A stretch of DNA of 64,000 nucleotides, from the NCBI GenBank assembly GCA_902559985.1, contig CACEJY010000003.1, forward strand, positions 1 to 64,000, given 5' to 3'. How positions within the stretch are numbered: position 1 is the first letter of the stretch; each line of letters starts with the position of its first letter. Shown here piece after piece: positions 55,898-64,000 of the stretch. This DNA comes from an uncultured SAR116 cluster alpha proteobacterium (GTDB taxonomy: Bacteria > Pseudomonadota > Alphaproteobacteria > Puniceispirillales > Puniceispirillaceae). A program made the translations under genes and the position numbers. The notes below the pieces were generated by a model that was not told the origin of the DNA, ran no database searches, and saw only the letters and a program-made list of their open reading frames with translations.

Positions 55898-56272
55898 CTA
55901 TTTTTCTTCGTCAATTACGTTCCTTGCGGCGCGCATGCATTCAAGGGCCTGTGGTACACCGCAATAAATGCCAATCACGTGGATGATTGCGCGGAGTTCC
56001 TCGCGCGTCACACCGTTTTTGATTGCGCCTCGACAATGTAGTTCCCATTCTGTCATTTTGCCAAGCGCTCCAATCATGCTCAAGTTCATCATCGATCTGG
56101 TTTTTGCGTCAATTGCCTCGTCCCCCCAGCCAAACCCCCAGCACCATGCTGTCATGGCTTCCTGAAAAGGGCGAGAAAAATCATCTGCGCCATCAAGTGA
56201 TTTCTGAACATAGTCTGCGCCCAGAGTTGCTTTGCGCTTTTCAAGGCCAGTTTCAAACATATCTTTATCCAT
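55898..56272 (-). CDS. Carboxymuconolactone decarboxylase family protein
   Basis: MDKDMFETGLEKRKATLGADYVQKSL...CWGFGWGDEAIDAKTRSMMNLSMIGALGKMTEWELHCRGAIKNGVTREELRAIIHVIGIYCGVPQALE. Confidence 0.93.
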   Translation of the reverse strand: MDKDMFETGLEKRKATLGADYVQKSLDGADDFSRPFQEAMTAWCWGFGWGDEAIDAKTRSMMNLSMIGALGKMTEWELHCRGAIKNGVTREELRAIIHVIGIYCGVPQALECMRAARNVIDEEK

Positions 56273-56773
56273 TGGGTTTCCAATCTTTTTTAGGTTAACA
56301 GTGCCAAATGACCTGTCTTTTAATTCGAGGTTTGTTGGACCAAAGGTGGCAATATTTCAAGACTGCGGACAGATGGTTGGTCAGTCAATAGTCATCTTTT
56401 CCCAAAAATGCTGTAAAATTTTCTAAAAATTATAGAATGATTACGCGGACAAATTGGGGTACCTAACAATAATAGTTACTGGATTACGACCGCTTTACTA
56501 AGGCGATCGTTTATATTGTCACCAGTCGCAACAAGCGTGAGCAGGATTGATATCACTTTTAGGAGGGTCAAATATTCTTTTTGCTATCAATTTTGACATC
56601 AAATTCTGTAAATCTCGGATTGTTGATTTTGGTTAAAGGTGTCAGTGAATTATTTGATGATTTTTGCACTGCAAATGGATAGTGTAGCGATGTCGCGCCT
56701 CCGATCGATATCGCTTACAATAAAACAGGGATGATGATCAGACGTTTCTGCCACAAAATATAGGGTCGAATAA

Positions 56774-57481
56774 ATGAATATTTTAAAAAGCTTCAAGGAT
56801 GAGGTGCTTGTGCCTATTCATCCAGCTGGTTGGCCTTTTATTTTCTTATTCATTTTAGTGTCTAGCGCGATTAGCTATTTCTGGACGTTATTTGTTTTGC
56901 CGGGTGTCCTTTTGTCTCTTTGGTGCGTGTATTTTTTTCGTAACCCAAAACGTACAACGCCAATCACTGATCATTTGGTAATTTCACCGGCTGATGGCCG
57001 TATTCTTTCGGCGGATGTGTTACCAGTACCCGAGGATCTTGATTTGCCATCTGGTGAATGGCGACGAATTTCAATTTTCATGAATGTTTTTGATGTCCAC
57101 GTGAATCGATCCCCAGTTGCAGGAAAAGTAGTTGCCACCACGTATCACAAGGGGACGTTTTTGAATGCGAGCCTTGATAAGGCATCTGAGAATAATGAAC
57201 GGCAGAATATGGTTGTTGAAATGGCAACTGGTCAGAAAATTGGTGTGGTTCAAATTGCTGGACTAGTAGCTCGTCGGATTTTGCTGGAAGCTGCGGTTGG
57301 TGATCACCTAAATGTTGGTCAACAATATGGCATCATCCGGTTTGGCAGCCGTGTTGATGTTTGGGTACCCGCGACGACACCTGTTAATGTTCTGGTTGGT
57401 CAAACTGCTATTGCTGGCGAGAGTATCCTTGCTGATTTGTCGGGGAAGATGGACGAAATTACAGATGGGATTTGCCGTTAA
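56774..57481 (+). CDS. psd: Phosphatidylserine decarboxylase (short PSD-A type)
   Basis: VISPADGRILSADV, ISIFMNVFDVHVNRSPVAG, RFGSRVDVWVP (GS pyruvoyl cleavage site). Confidence 0.95.
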   Translation: MNILKSFKDEVLVPIHPAGWPFIFLFILVSSAISYFWTLFVLPGVLLSLWCVYFFRNPKRTTPITDHLVISPADGRILSADVLPVPEDLDLPSGEWRRISIFMNVFDVHVNRSPVAGKVVATTYHKGTFLNASLDKASENNERQNMVVEMATGQKIGVVQIAGLVARRILLEAAVGDHLNVGQQYGIIRFGSRVDVWVPATTPVNVLVGQTAIAGESILADLSGKMDEITDGICR

Positions 57482-58248
57482 TGAATGAACGCCCACGTAA
57501 GAAACGCAACTTCCGGTCGGTATCGCTATATTGGTTGTTGCCGAACATTTTAACCATTTCGGGGTTCGTCTCTGGTCTGACAGCATTGCGTTTTGCTATG
57601 GATGGGAGATGGGCAGGGGTGATTGTGCTCATTAGTGTTGCTGCGGTATTTGATGCCCTTGATGGGCGCACAGCGCGAAGGTTTCAAACCTCGAGCGCCT
57701 TTGGAGCAGCTCTGGACAGTCTGTCTGATATGGTGGTTTTTGGTGTAGTGCCCGCGCTATGCCTTTATATCTGGGCTTTGCAGGGTGCGGGAACAATTGC
57801 CTGGTGGGCAACGTTATTTTATGCGGTTTCCATTGCCCTAAGACTTGCACGCTTTAACTCTGAACTCACGGATCCACCAGAATATGCAAAGAATTATTTT
57901 ACTGGTATCCCAGCGCCAGCATCAGGATTCCTCGTGCTATTGCCTATCGTGATTGATTTGCAATTCAAGTTCGGGATCGTGCAAGAGGCGAGATGGGTAT
58001 CAGCATGGTTAGTGCTGGTTGGTGCGGGAGCCGTCAGTTCTCTGCCTACTTTTGCTGGCAAAGGAATGAAATTACCAGTGTCATCAGTGTTGCCTGTCCT
58101 GGCTACTATTGGCTTGTTGGGAGCAGCAGTCGTCACGGAGCCATGGCTTGCTTACATGGCTGTGGTTTTGACTTATGTTCTCAGCTTACCCCTTTCCACC
58201 TTGCGGTTTATCCGTCAACGCCAGCACCACGAAAAAGACATCGGCTAA
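57481..58248 (+). CDS. pssA: CDP-diacylglycerol-serine O-phosphatidyltransferase
   Basis: FDALDGRTARRFQTSSAFGAALDSLSDMVVFGVVPA (CDP-alcohol phosphotransferase motif); start overlaps psd stop (TAATG). Confidence 0.95.
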   Translation: MNERPRKKRNFRSVSLYWLLPNILTISGFVSGLTALRFAMDGRWAGVIVLISVAAVFDALDGRTARRFQTSSAFGAALDSLSDMVVFGVVPALCLYIWALQGAGTIAWWATLFYAVSIALRLARFNSELTDPPEYAKNYFTGIPAPASGFLVLLPIVIDLQFKFGIVQEARWVSAWLVLVGAGAVSSLPTFAGKGMKLPVSSVLPVLATIGLLGAAVVTEPWLAYMAVVLTYVLSLPLSTLRFIRQRQHHEKDIG

Positions 58249-58274
58249 ATAAAACCTCTTTTGTTTGTTTGTGA

Positions 58275-59201
58275 CTAGCGGCCTTGTTGGTTGGCGATAC
58301 GCTCACGGTGAAATAGATAAATCCCGCAAACGACAATCATGCTAACACCAAGAACTGTGCTTTTGGCGGGCAAATCATTAAATACTAGGTAGCCCAGGAT
58401 AACCGATGAAATGATTTCTGTATATTGAAACGGTGCTAAAACGCTCGCTGGGGCGTTGTTTGCGGCCCAAACAATCAAGAGGTGTCCGATGGTGGCTACA
58501 AGCCCCATGTAGATAATCCATTCAATTTGTTGGGTGTTGGGCATGATGAAACTGGTTCCGGCAACTTCAAAAATCGGTCCAATAAGCATTATAGCCCCAA
58601 GAAACAACGTAGCGGTGAATCCAACGATGAACTGCATTTGATAAGGGTGTGCCTTTCCTGCTAATTGCCGTGTAATCGTTACATATCCTGCCATGGTTAA
58701 CGCGGAACCCAATGGAAAAAGAGCGGGAAGCCCAAAGATCACCAGGCTAGGCTGTAAAATGATAACAACACCAAGCAAACCAATGATAATGGCAATAATA
58801 CGGCGTCGGCGAATCTGTTCGCCAAGAAAAACTGCCGATAAGGCTGTGAGGATTAGTGGTTGAACAAAGTAAATAGAAATTGCCTCCGCCATTGGCAAAT
58901 GGCGAAGGGCGGCAAAAAAACAAACTGTTGCGATGGCCAGTAACACGCCGCGAGCAAACTGCATTCCCAGTGTGCCGTCAGGCACGTGCCATTGGCGAGT
59001 CCAAATGACCAAAGGGGCCATCAGCATGGTCTGCACAATAAATCGCATAAATGTCACTTCGACCGGATCAAGTGTTTGCCCAAGAAGTTTGGCAAAGACA
59101 TCAAGCACCGGAATCAAAAGCATAGCCGCACAAAGCTGGAGGATCCCGGTTGTCGATTTGGAACCAGAAGTGGGAGGGCTGGAAGCGTTGAACGTTATCA
59201 T
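58275..59201 (-). CDS. DMT/EamA family transporter
   Basis: Two EamA repeats, ten hydrophobic segments; likely start MITFNASS at 59201 (ORF extends to 59324). Confidence 0.9.
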   Translation of the reverse strand: MITFNASSPPTSGSKSTTGILQLCAAMLLIPVLDVFAKLLGQTLDPVEVTFMRFIVQTMLMAPLVIWTRQWHVPDGTLGMQFARGVLLAIATVCFFAALRHLPMAEAISIYFVQPLILTALSAVFLGEQIRRRRIIAIIIGLLGVVIILQPSLVIFGLPALFPLGSALTMAGYVTITRQLAGKAHPYQMQFIVGFTATLFLGAIMLIGPIFEVAGTSFIMPNTQQIEWIIYMGLVATIGHLLIVWAANNAPASVLAPFQYTEIISSVILGYLVFNDLPAKSTVLGVSMIVVCGIYLFHRERIANQQGR

Positions 59202-59545
59202 GCGCAAACAGTTCCCGCAATCTGGACCGAGGTCAACCGAATTCGGCGAGCGAAATGCCAAGTTGTACAAAATCACGTTTAACTCTGGTTTGCTGCTCTT
59301 ATCTGGCCTATCGTTTGGATGCATTCAAATAAATTGGACAAATAGGCAGTTTATGGCGGTCGGACTAATTGATTAATATTTTAAAAATGCTTTCCAAATG
59401 ACCGTATGAGCGGCCGATTATTTTTGGGGTAGTTTTATGGTCACAGGATCATCCGGATTAGGACCAGCGATATCAACGCACGGTGGAGTGAGGCCGCACA
59501 ATTTAGATTACAATTTTTTATTGCACAGTAAAATGCACTCAGGGG

Positions 59546-59761
59546 GCAGGGGTTATCGACCGGCTTGAGTTTGGTCATGGACTTTTGCGGTACGAGGAGT
59601 CTGGCGAAGATCACGAACATCTTTTTGATTTGGAAATTGGCAAGGTGACCAGGTTTTGTCAGCTGGAACTTAAGACGCTAAAAGAGCAGATTGCGCGTGA
59701 TATGGATTACAAACCGGCTGATCGACGGTTGGGATCAGTTGGCCTTAAACTGAAATCCTGT
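59546..59761 (+). pseudogene. Degraded Fur-family regulator fragment (dimerisation/metal-binding region)
   Basis: Frame translation AGVIDRLEFGHGLLRYEESGEDHEHLFDLEIGKVTRFCQLELKTLKEQIARDMDYKPADRRLGSVGLKLKSC matches the Fur pattern AGxIxRLxFGDGxxRYEE...HHDHLI..xxGxVxEF; no intact winged-helix N-terminus upstream. Confidence 0.72.
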
Positions 59762-59979
59762 CCGCTTTTGACAAAATCTATTCGGCATAAAACTGCGGCT
59801 CATCGGCGTTTGGTGACTTTTTGCATATTTGGCAGTTTTGGTGTTTGTTCGGCGCAAAAAGAACCCCGTCGCTTTATAAGCTGTGAAAATGTTACTATTA
59901 GGTAAAATTCGAGATAAGCGGCATCCACAATATTTGTTTTTTAAGTTCGTAGAAGGTTACCAATATTAAGGGTGTTGTG

Positions 59980-61158
59980 ATGGAAACGAAAAGAAACACC
60001 GGCAATGTGATTAGGCTGTCGGTGGCACAGGCATTGTCAATGACAACAATGAATGTGAACATAATTAACACAGCGCTTGTGGGTAGTCTGTTGTCGCCGG
60101 TACCATGGCTCGCAACACTCGGCCTGTCATTGCAATTTGTAACCTCAATGCTAACAACTTTACCAGCGTCACTTTTGATGGTTAAGTTTGGCCGCAGGCC
60201 AATATTCATGGCTGGAGTGTTGGTTGCAGCGGGGGCAACTTTTACCCAAGGCATTGCAATTTTACTTATGAATTTTACGCTATTTTGTGTGGCATCGATG
60301 TGTCTTGGCATTGCACAAGGCTGCGCTGGCTTCTACCGTTATGCAGCGGCAGACAGTGCGGAGGACTCACAAAAATCGCGAGCGATATCCTATGTGCTTG
60401 CCGGAGGGTTGCTGGCGGCTTTTTTGGGTCCTGAAATTGCCCGCAATACTGTTGGGCTCGTGCCCGGACACTTATATGCGGGGTGTTTTTTCAGTATAGC
60501 CTTGGTGCAGATCTTTTCACTCGTAACCCTCAGCGGGATAGATATTCCAAAACCTAATCGCACCAAGGCGGGAGGGCGGCCGATCAACGTGTTTTTTAAA
60601 ATGCCAACCTTTGTTGTTGGTACAATTAGTGCTGCGATTGGATATGCACTAATGAGTTATATGATGACAGCGACCCCATTACAAATTGTGAATATAGCTA
60701 AGCTAGGCACGTCGGCAAATGCTACAGTCATCCAGTGGCATGTTGTTGCGATGTTTGCCCCAGCTTTTTTTACCGGAAATTTGATTGCACGATATGGCGC
60801 ACAGGTCATTTTGGCATTTGGCATTTTAACTTATTTCTTGGCGATTGGCTGTGCACTGGCTGGTAACACGTTTTGGTGGTATTTCGCTTCATTGGCGTTG
60901 ATGGGGCTTGGATGGAATTTTTTGTTTATTGGAGGCAGTTCTCTTATAGTCAGCGTTGCGCAGCCGGAAGAACGCGGTCGCGTTCAGGGCATTGCTGATC
61001 TGATGACCACTGCAACGGTTGCAGTTGCATCGCTGACGGCAGGGGTGTTGCACAGCCAGTTTGGTTGGAAAGTGATGGTATTGTCTGCATTGGGACCGGC
61101 GGTAATCATTGCGGCGTCAATTTTGTGGCTGGCGATCTCGCGTTCTACTAAAGGATAA
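59980..61158 (+). CDS. Major facilitator superfamily transporter
   Basis: 393 aa; MVKFGRRPIFMAGVLVAAGATFTQG, internal MFS repeats, EERGRVQGIADLM. Confidence 0.9.
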   Translation: METKRNTGNVIRLSVAQALSMTTMNVNIINTALVGSLLSPVPWLATLGLSLQFVTSMLTTLPASLLMVKFGRRPIFMAGVLVAAGATFTQGIAILLMNFTLFCVASMCLGIAQGCAGFYRYAAADSAEDSQKSRAISYVLAGGLLAAFLGPEIARNTVGLVPGHLYAGCFFSIALVQIFSLVTLSGIDIPKPNRTKAGGRPINVFFKMPTFVVGTISAAIGYALMSYMMTATPLQIVNIAKLGTSANATVIQWHVVAMFAPAFFTGNLIARYGAQVILAFGILTYFLAIGCALAGNTFWWYFASLALMGLGWNFLFIGGSSLIVSVAQPEERGRVQGIADLMTTATVAVASLTAGVLHSQFGWKVMVLSALGPAVIIAASILWLAISRSTKG

Positions 61159-61393
61159 TATTTACCGAGGTTCATGCGCGTTTGAGCATATGGGCTGATG
61201 ATAACAATAGCGTCGCCTGTGCTGATTGATCCACTTTGATGGTTATTGAAGCCCTTCATTCTGCCAATCTTTGTCTTGTTTTGAAACGTCATGCTGCAAT
61301 GCAGCATTAATATACTTCCCATTTCACTATATACGAAATGGCAATAATTGATGTTTGAATAATATTTTACTTTGAAAAAAAGGAAAAAGTGGC

Positions 61394-61409
61394 CGTGAGC
61401 GTACTCACG
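61394..61409. other. Perfect hairpin CGTGAG-CGTA-CTCACG followed by a strong SD-like AGGGAGGA with no ORF
   Basis: Read directly; SD-like motif about 10-20 nt downstream, followed only by a very short ORF. Confidence 0.5.
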
Positions 61410-61619
61410 ACCGAGTCCAGGGAGGAAACACGCAAACAATAGTTTGGTGCATTGCAATATATGGAAGCAATCGCATTTTAAGTCAACCCCACTGACCATT
61501 TTATCATTAAAAAAGATTACTGTTATCCGCCCAAACTATTTGTTGCGGGTTTCATGTAGTTTTTTAGAAATGGTGAGGATCTAAAACTAAAGACAACATT
61601 ATGACTCAGCAAAAGTTCA

Positions 61620-62558
61620 CTATAGTGGCCTTGATTTAGGTAGGGGTGGCATTTTTGCAAAAATGTTTGCTGGATCCTCATAAAGTTCTCTCATTTTGTC
61701 TAGCTCATGAGCGGAGTCTCGCTTCGCAAGACGTTTGCCAGTCGCATCGCAAACAAGTGCATGGTGGCAATATTCCGGCACAGGTAAGTTTAGTAACGCC
61801 TGTAATAAACGATGCAGATGGGTGAATTGGGCAAGATCATTGCCACGCGTCACAAGATTTATCCCGTCCAATGCATCATCAACAACGACTGATAAATGGT
61901 AAGAGACGGCAATGTCAGCTCTCGCGATTACTACATCGCCGAACTCCTCAGGCTTGGCTACTTGATGGCCAGTGATGTGGTCAAACCATAATAACGGGTT
62001 AGGACTCATTTGTTGCGTCATTTTCAGCGCCGCATTCATACGTAACCGCCAAGCTGGTTCCCTCCCTGCAGCCCGACGCAGATTCTGCTCGCTAGAGCTT
62101 AAAAGCTGATCCGTATTGATTGTCAATAGCTGGGCACGTTGATCTGTTTTCACCTGTGGGGATGGCAATGCATGTGGAGCGCTTAATACCCCGTTCAACT
62201 CACGCCGGCTCAGGTAGCAAGGATATATAAGACCTAAATTATCTAAGGTTTTTAATGCTTCTTGATATTGGGCTTTACGATGTGATTGTCGAGATAAATT
62301 CTGACTCGTGAAGCCATGGTTAGTGACATCATTAACTTTAACACCGTGCCAATTTAAGCCCAACCAAGCAAGATTCTTCAGAATTGGCGGGATAAATTCT
62401 TCCCGACAGCGTGTATGGTCAATATCATCAATCCGTAAAATCATTTTGCCGCCTGATCTGGTAGCAAAGTCATGTGCCACTCTCGCCGCATACGCGTGGC
62501 CAAGGTGCAGGGCACCTGTTGGGCTTGGGGCAAAGCGGGTGACAAAAGGTTGGCTCAT
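61620..62558 (-). CDS. gluQ: Glutamyl-Q tRNA(Asp) synthetase
   Basis: VTRFAPSPTGALHLGHAYAARVAHDFA, ILRIDDIDHTRCREEF, HALVCDATGKRLAKRDSAHE; short class I GluRS-like without anticodon domain. Confidence 0.93.
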   Translation of the reverse strand: MSQPFVTRFAPSPTGALHLGHAYAARVAHDFATRSGGKMILRIDDIDHTRCREEFIPPILKNLAWLGLNWHGVKVNDVTNHGFTSQNLSRQSHRKAQYQEALKTLDNLGLIYPCYLSRRELNGVLSAPHALPSPQVKTDQRAQLLTINTDQLLSSSEQNLRRAAGREPAWRLRMNAALKMTQQMSPNPLLWFDHITGHQVAKPEEFGDVVIARADIAVSYHLSVVVDDALDGINLVTRGNDLAQFTHLHRLLQALLNLPVPEYCHHALVCDATGKRLAKRDSAHELDKMRELYEDPANIFAKMPPLPKSRPL

Positions 62559-62708
62559 GGCGGCTATCCGGCTGTTCTTCTTTTTTCAGAACTATCGTTT
62601 TATGACTGTATCGTCAATGAAGGACGGGAGTAGGGTATGATGCTAAGGTTCCTTTTGTAGTTTGATGGTTGCAATTGAAACGTCAGCCAAAAGAATAGGA
62701 GAGTAATT

Positions 62709-63368
62709 ATGGAAATGCGAAGTTTTGGAGACCTCTCTGGTCCGTTTATCGCGCCTGCACGCGGTGGGATCGCCAGCAGTTTAATCATACTTCTGCATGG
62801 TTGGGGTGCCGATGGTAATGACCTTGCCGATCTTGCCCATCCGATTTCAATCCGTTTTCCGGGTGCAGCGTTTTTTGTGCCAAACGGACCAGCCCCATGT
62901 AAAATGAACCCTGCAGGCCGGGAGTGGTTTGATATTGATGACCGGGTAAATGGCCCAATTATGGCGGCACCTTTTATTGATAATGCTCTCGCAGATGCAT
63001 TAGATGTATTGAATTTATCAGTATCTGCACTGGCGCTGGCTGGTTTTTCGCAAGGCGGGATGATGAGCCTTCATTGTGGATTGCGTCAGACTCCAGCGCC
63101 AGCCGCAATTATCAGTTTTTCTGGCACTCTATTGCTTCATGAAGATCTAATTGAAAATAGCACCAGTGCTCCATATTCGCCTGTGCTGCTTGTCCATGGA
63201 ACCGAGGATGAAGTGGTGCCGTTCCAATTTCAAGCAGCATCTCGCGATATATTACAAGCCCGGTCAATTGAGGTTGAAACTGTGGACTGTGTTGGCCTTG
63301 GGCACGGGATTGACCCTGAAGGGTTGTCAGCGGCAATTAAGTTTCTGGCTAGATATCTTCCAAACTAA
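62709..63368 (+). CDS. Phospholipase/carboxylesterase family alpha/beta hydrolase
   Basis: IILLHGWGADGNDLADLA, LALAGFSQGGMMSLHCGL, LLVHGTEDEVVPF. Confidence 0.93.
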   Translation: MEMRSFGDLSGPFIAPARGGIASSLIILLHGWGADGNDLADLAHPISIRFPGAAFFVPNGPAPCKMNPAGREWFDIDDRVNGPIMAAPFIDNALADALDVLNLSVSALALAGFSQGGMMSLHCGLRQTPAPAAIISFSGTLLLHEDLIENSTSAPYSPVLLVHGTEDEVVPFQFQAASRDILQARSIEVETVDCVGLGHGIDPEGLSAAIKFLARYLPN

Positions 63369-63570
63369 ATCTTCTTTGGCCAAATCATGGCACTTAATAA
63401 GGATCGATTAATTAGCTCCAAAATGAGTATAAAATCATCAGCCAGAGTGCCATGGTATATTTGGTGGTATTATTGATTTTCTTTACGTATATCAAAATCC
63501 AAGGGTTGTGTTTGTATGGATGTCATGTTTTGCTTTCATCGCTGGGACACCGGCAAAGGAAAGGATATCC

Positions 63571-64000
63571 ATGAACGTAGGTAGCTTTTCACCAGCCTTG
63601 GTTTTGAATGCGGATTTTCGGCCGTTAAATTATTTTCCCCTGTCTCTATGGTCATGGCAGGACACAATAAAGGCTGTTTGTTCGGACCGTGTGACAATCA
63701 TTTCCGAATATGACGTGTCTATTTCATCTCCAAGCACTAAAATTAGTCTGCCGTCAGTGATTGCGCTAAAGGAATATGTGCCGCAAAAACGCAATCCAGC
63801 CTTTACCCGCTTTAACGTATTCCTACGTGATCGGTTTTCGTGTCAATATTGTGGTGTTGGATTCTCAGCTTCGGAGTTGACCTTTGACCACGTCGTGCCG
63901 CGGTCTCGGGGCGGTCGCACGACTTGGACCAATGTAGTAGCCGCATGTAGCCCGTGTAACCTCCGTAAAGGTAATAAACTCCCAGGGCAAAGCAATATGA
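63571..64000 (+). CDS. HNH endonuclease family protein (truncated by window edge)
   Basis: MNVGSFSPALVLNADFRPLNYFPLSLWSWQDTIKAVCSDRV...RDRFSCQYCGVGFSASELTFDHVVPRSRGGRTTWTNVVAACSPCNLRKGNK. Confidence 0.92.
   Translation, partial: MNVGSFSPALVLNADFRPLNYFPLSLWSWQDTIKAVCSDRVTIISEYDVSISSPSTKISLPSVIALKEYVPQKRNPAFTRFNVFLRDRFSCQYCGVGFSASELTFDHVVPRSRGGRTTWTNVVAACSPCNLRKGNKLPGQSNM

Noticed and set aside
60984-61499. 171-aa minus-strand ORF
   Set aside because: Mostly antisense to the end of the MFS transporter and low-complexity intergenic DNA; no coherent domain.

Overview
The window looks like chromosomal DNA from a marine alphaproteobacterium, probably SAR116/Puniceispirillum-like. That placement is inferred from gene content and protein style, not from a search. 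Housekeeping genes include leuA, lepA, tRNA-Ser(GGA), msrA, trmL, thiN, bioY, psd-pssA and gluQRS. Main accessory blocks: (1) a complete proteorhodopsin/retinal cassette on the minus strand (rhodopsin-crtE-crtI-crtB-crtY-blh-idi2, 14.7-22.2 kb), with Gln at the spectral-tuning site, predicting blue absorption; (2) a roughly 15 kb cluster (22.5-37.5 kb) combining one molybdenum-hydroxylase large subunit, two medium/small subunit pairs, two CoxG-like proteins, UbiX and UbiD, an amidohydrolase, a cupin, a substrate-binding-fold protein with no signal peptide, and XdhC/MobA-like maturation factors, which is a good candidate for an undescribed aromatic or heteroaromatic catabolic system; (3) two tandem FAD-GcvT (dimethylglycine/sarcosine dehydrogenase-like) paralogs followed by a non-pyrrolysine MttB-family methyltransferase (40.8-47.4 kb). 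I also found features the ORF track does not flag: a truncated GMC oxidoreductase C-terminus, a decayed Fur-family fragment, several small membrane-protein ORFs below the track cutoff, a 23-bp tandem duplication, a 7-bp repeat tract, a perfect 12-bp operator-like palindrome, and a mini-cistron between xdhC and a mobA-like gene. No CRISPR array, prophage or intact insertion sequence was seen.
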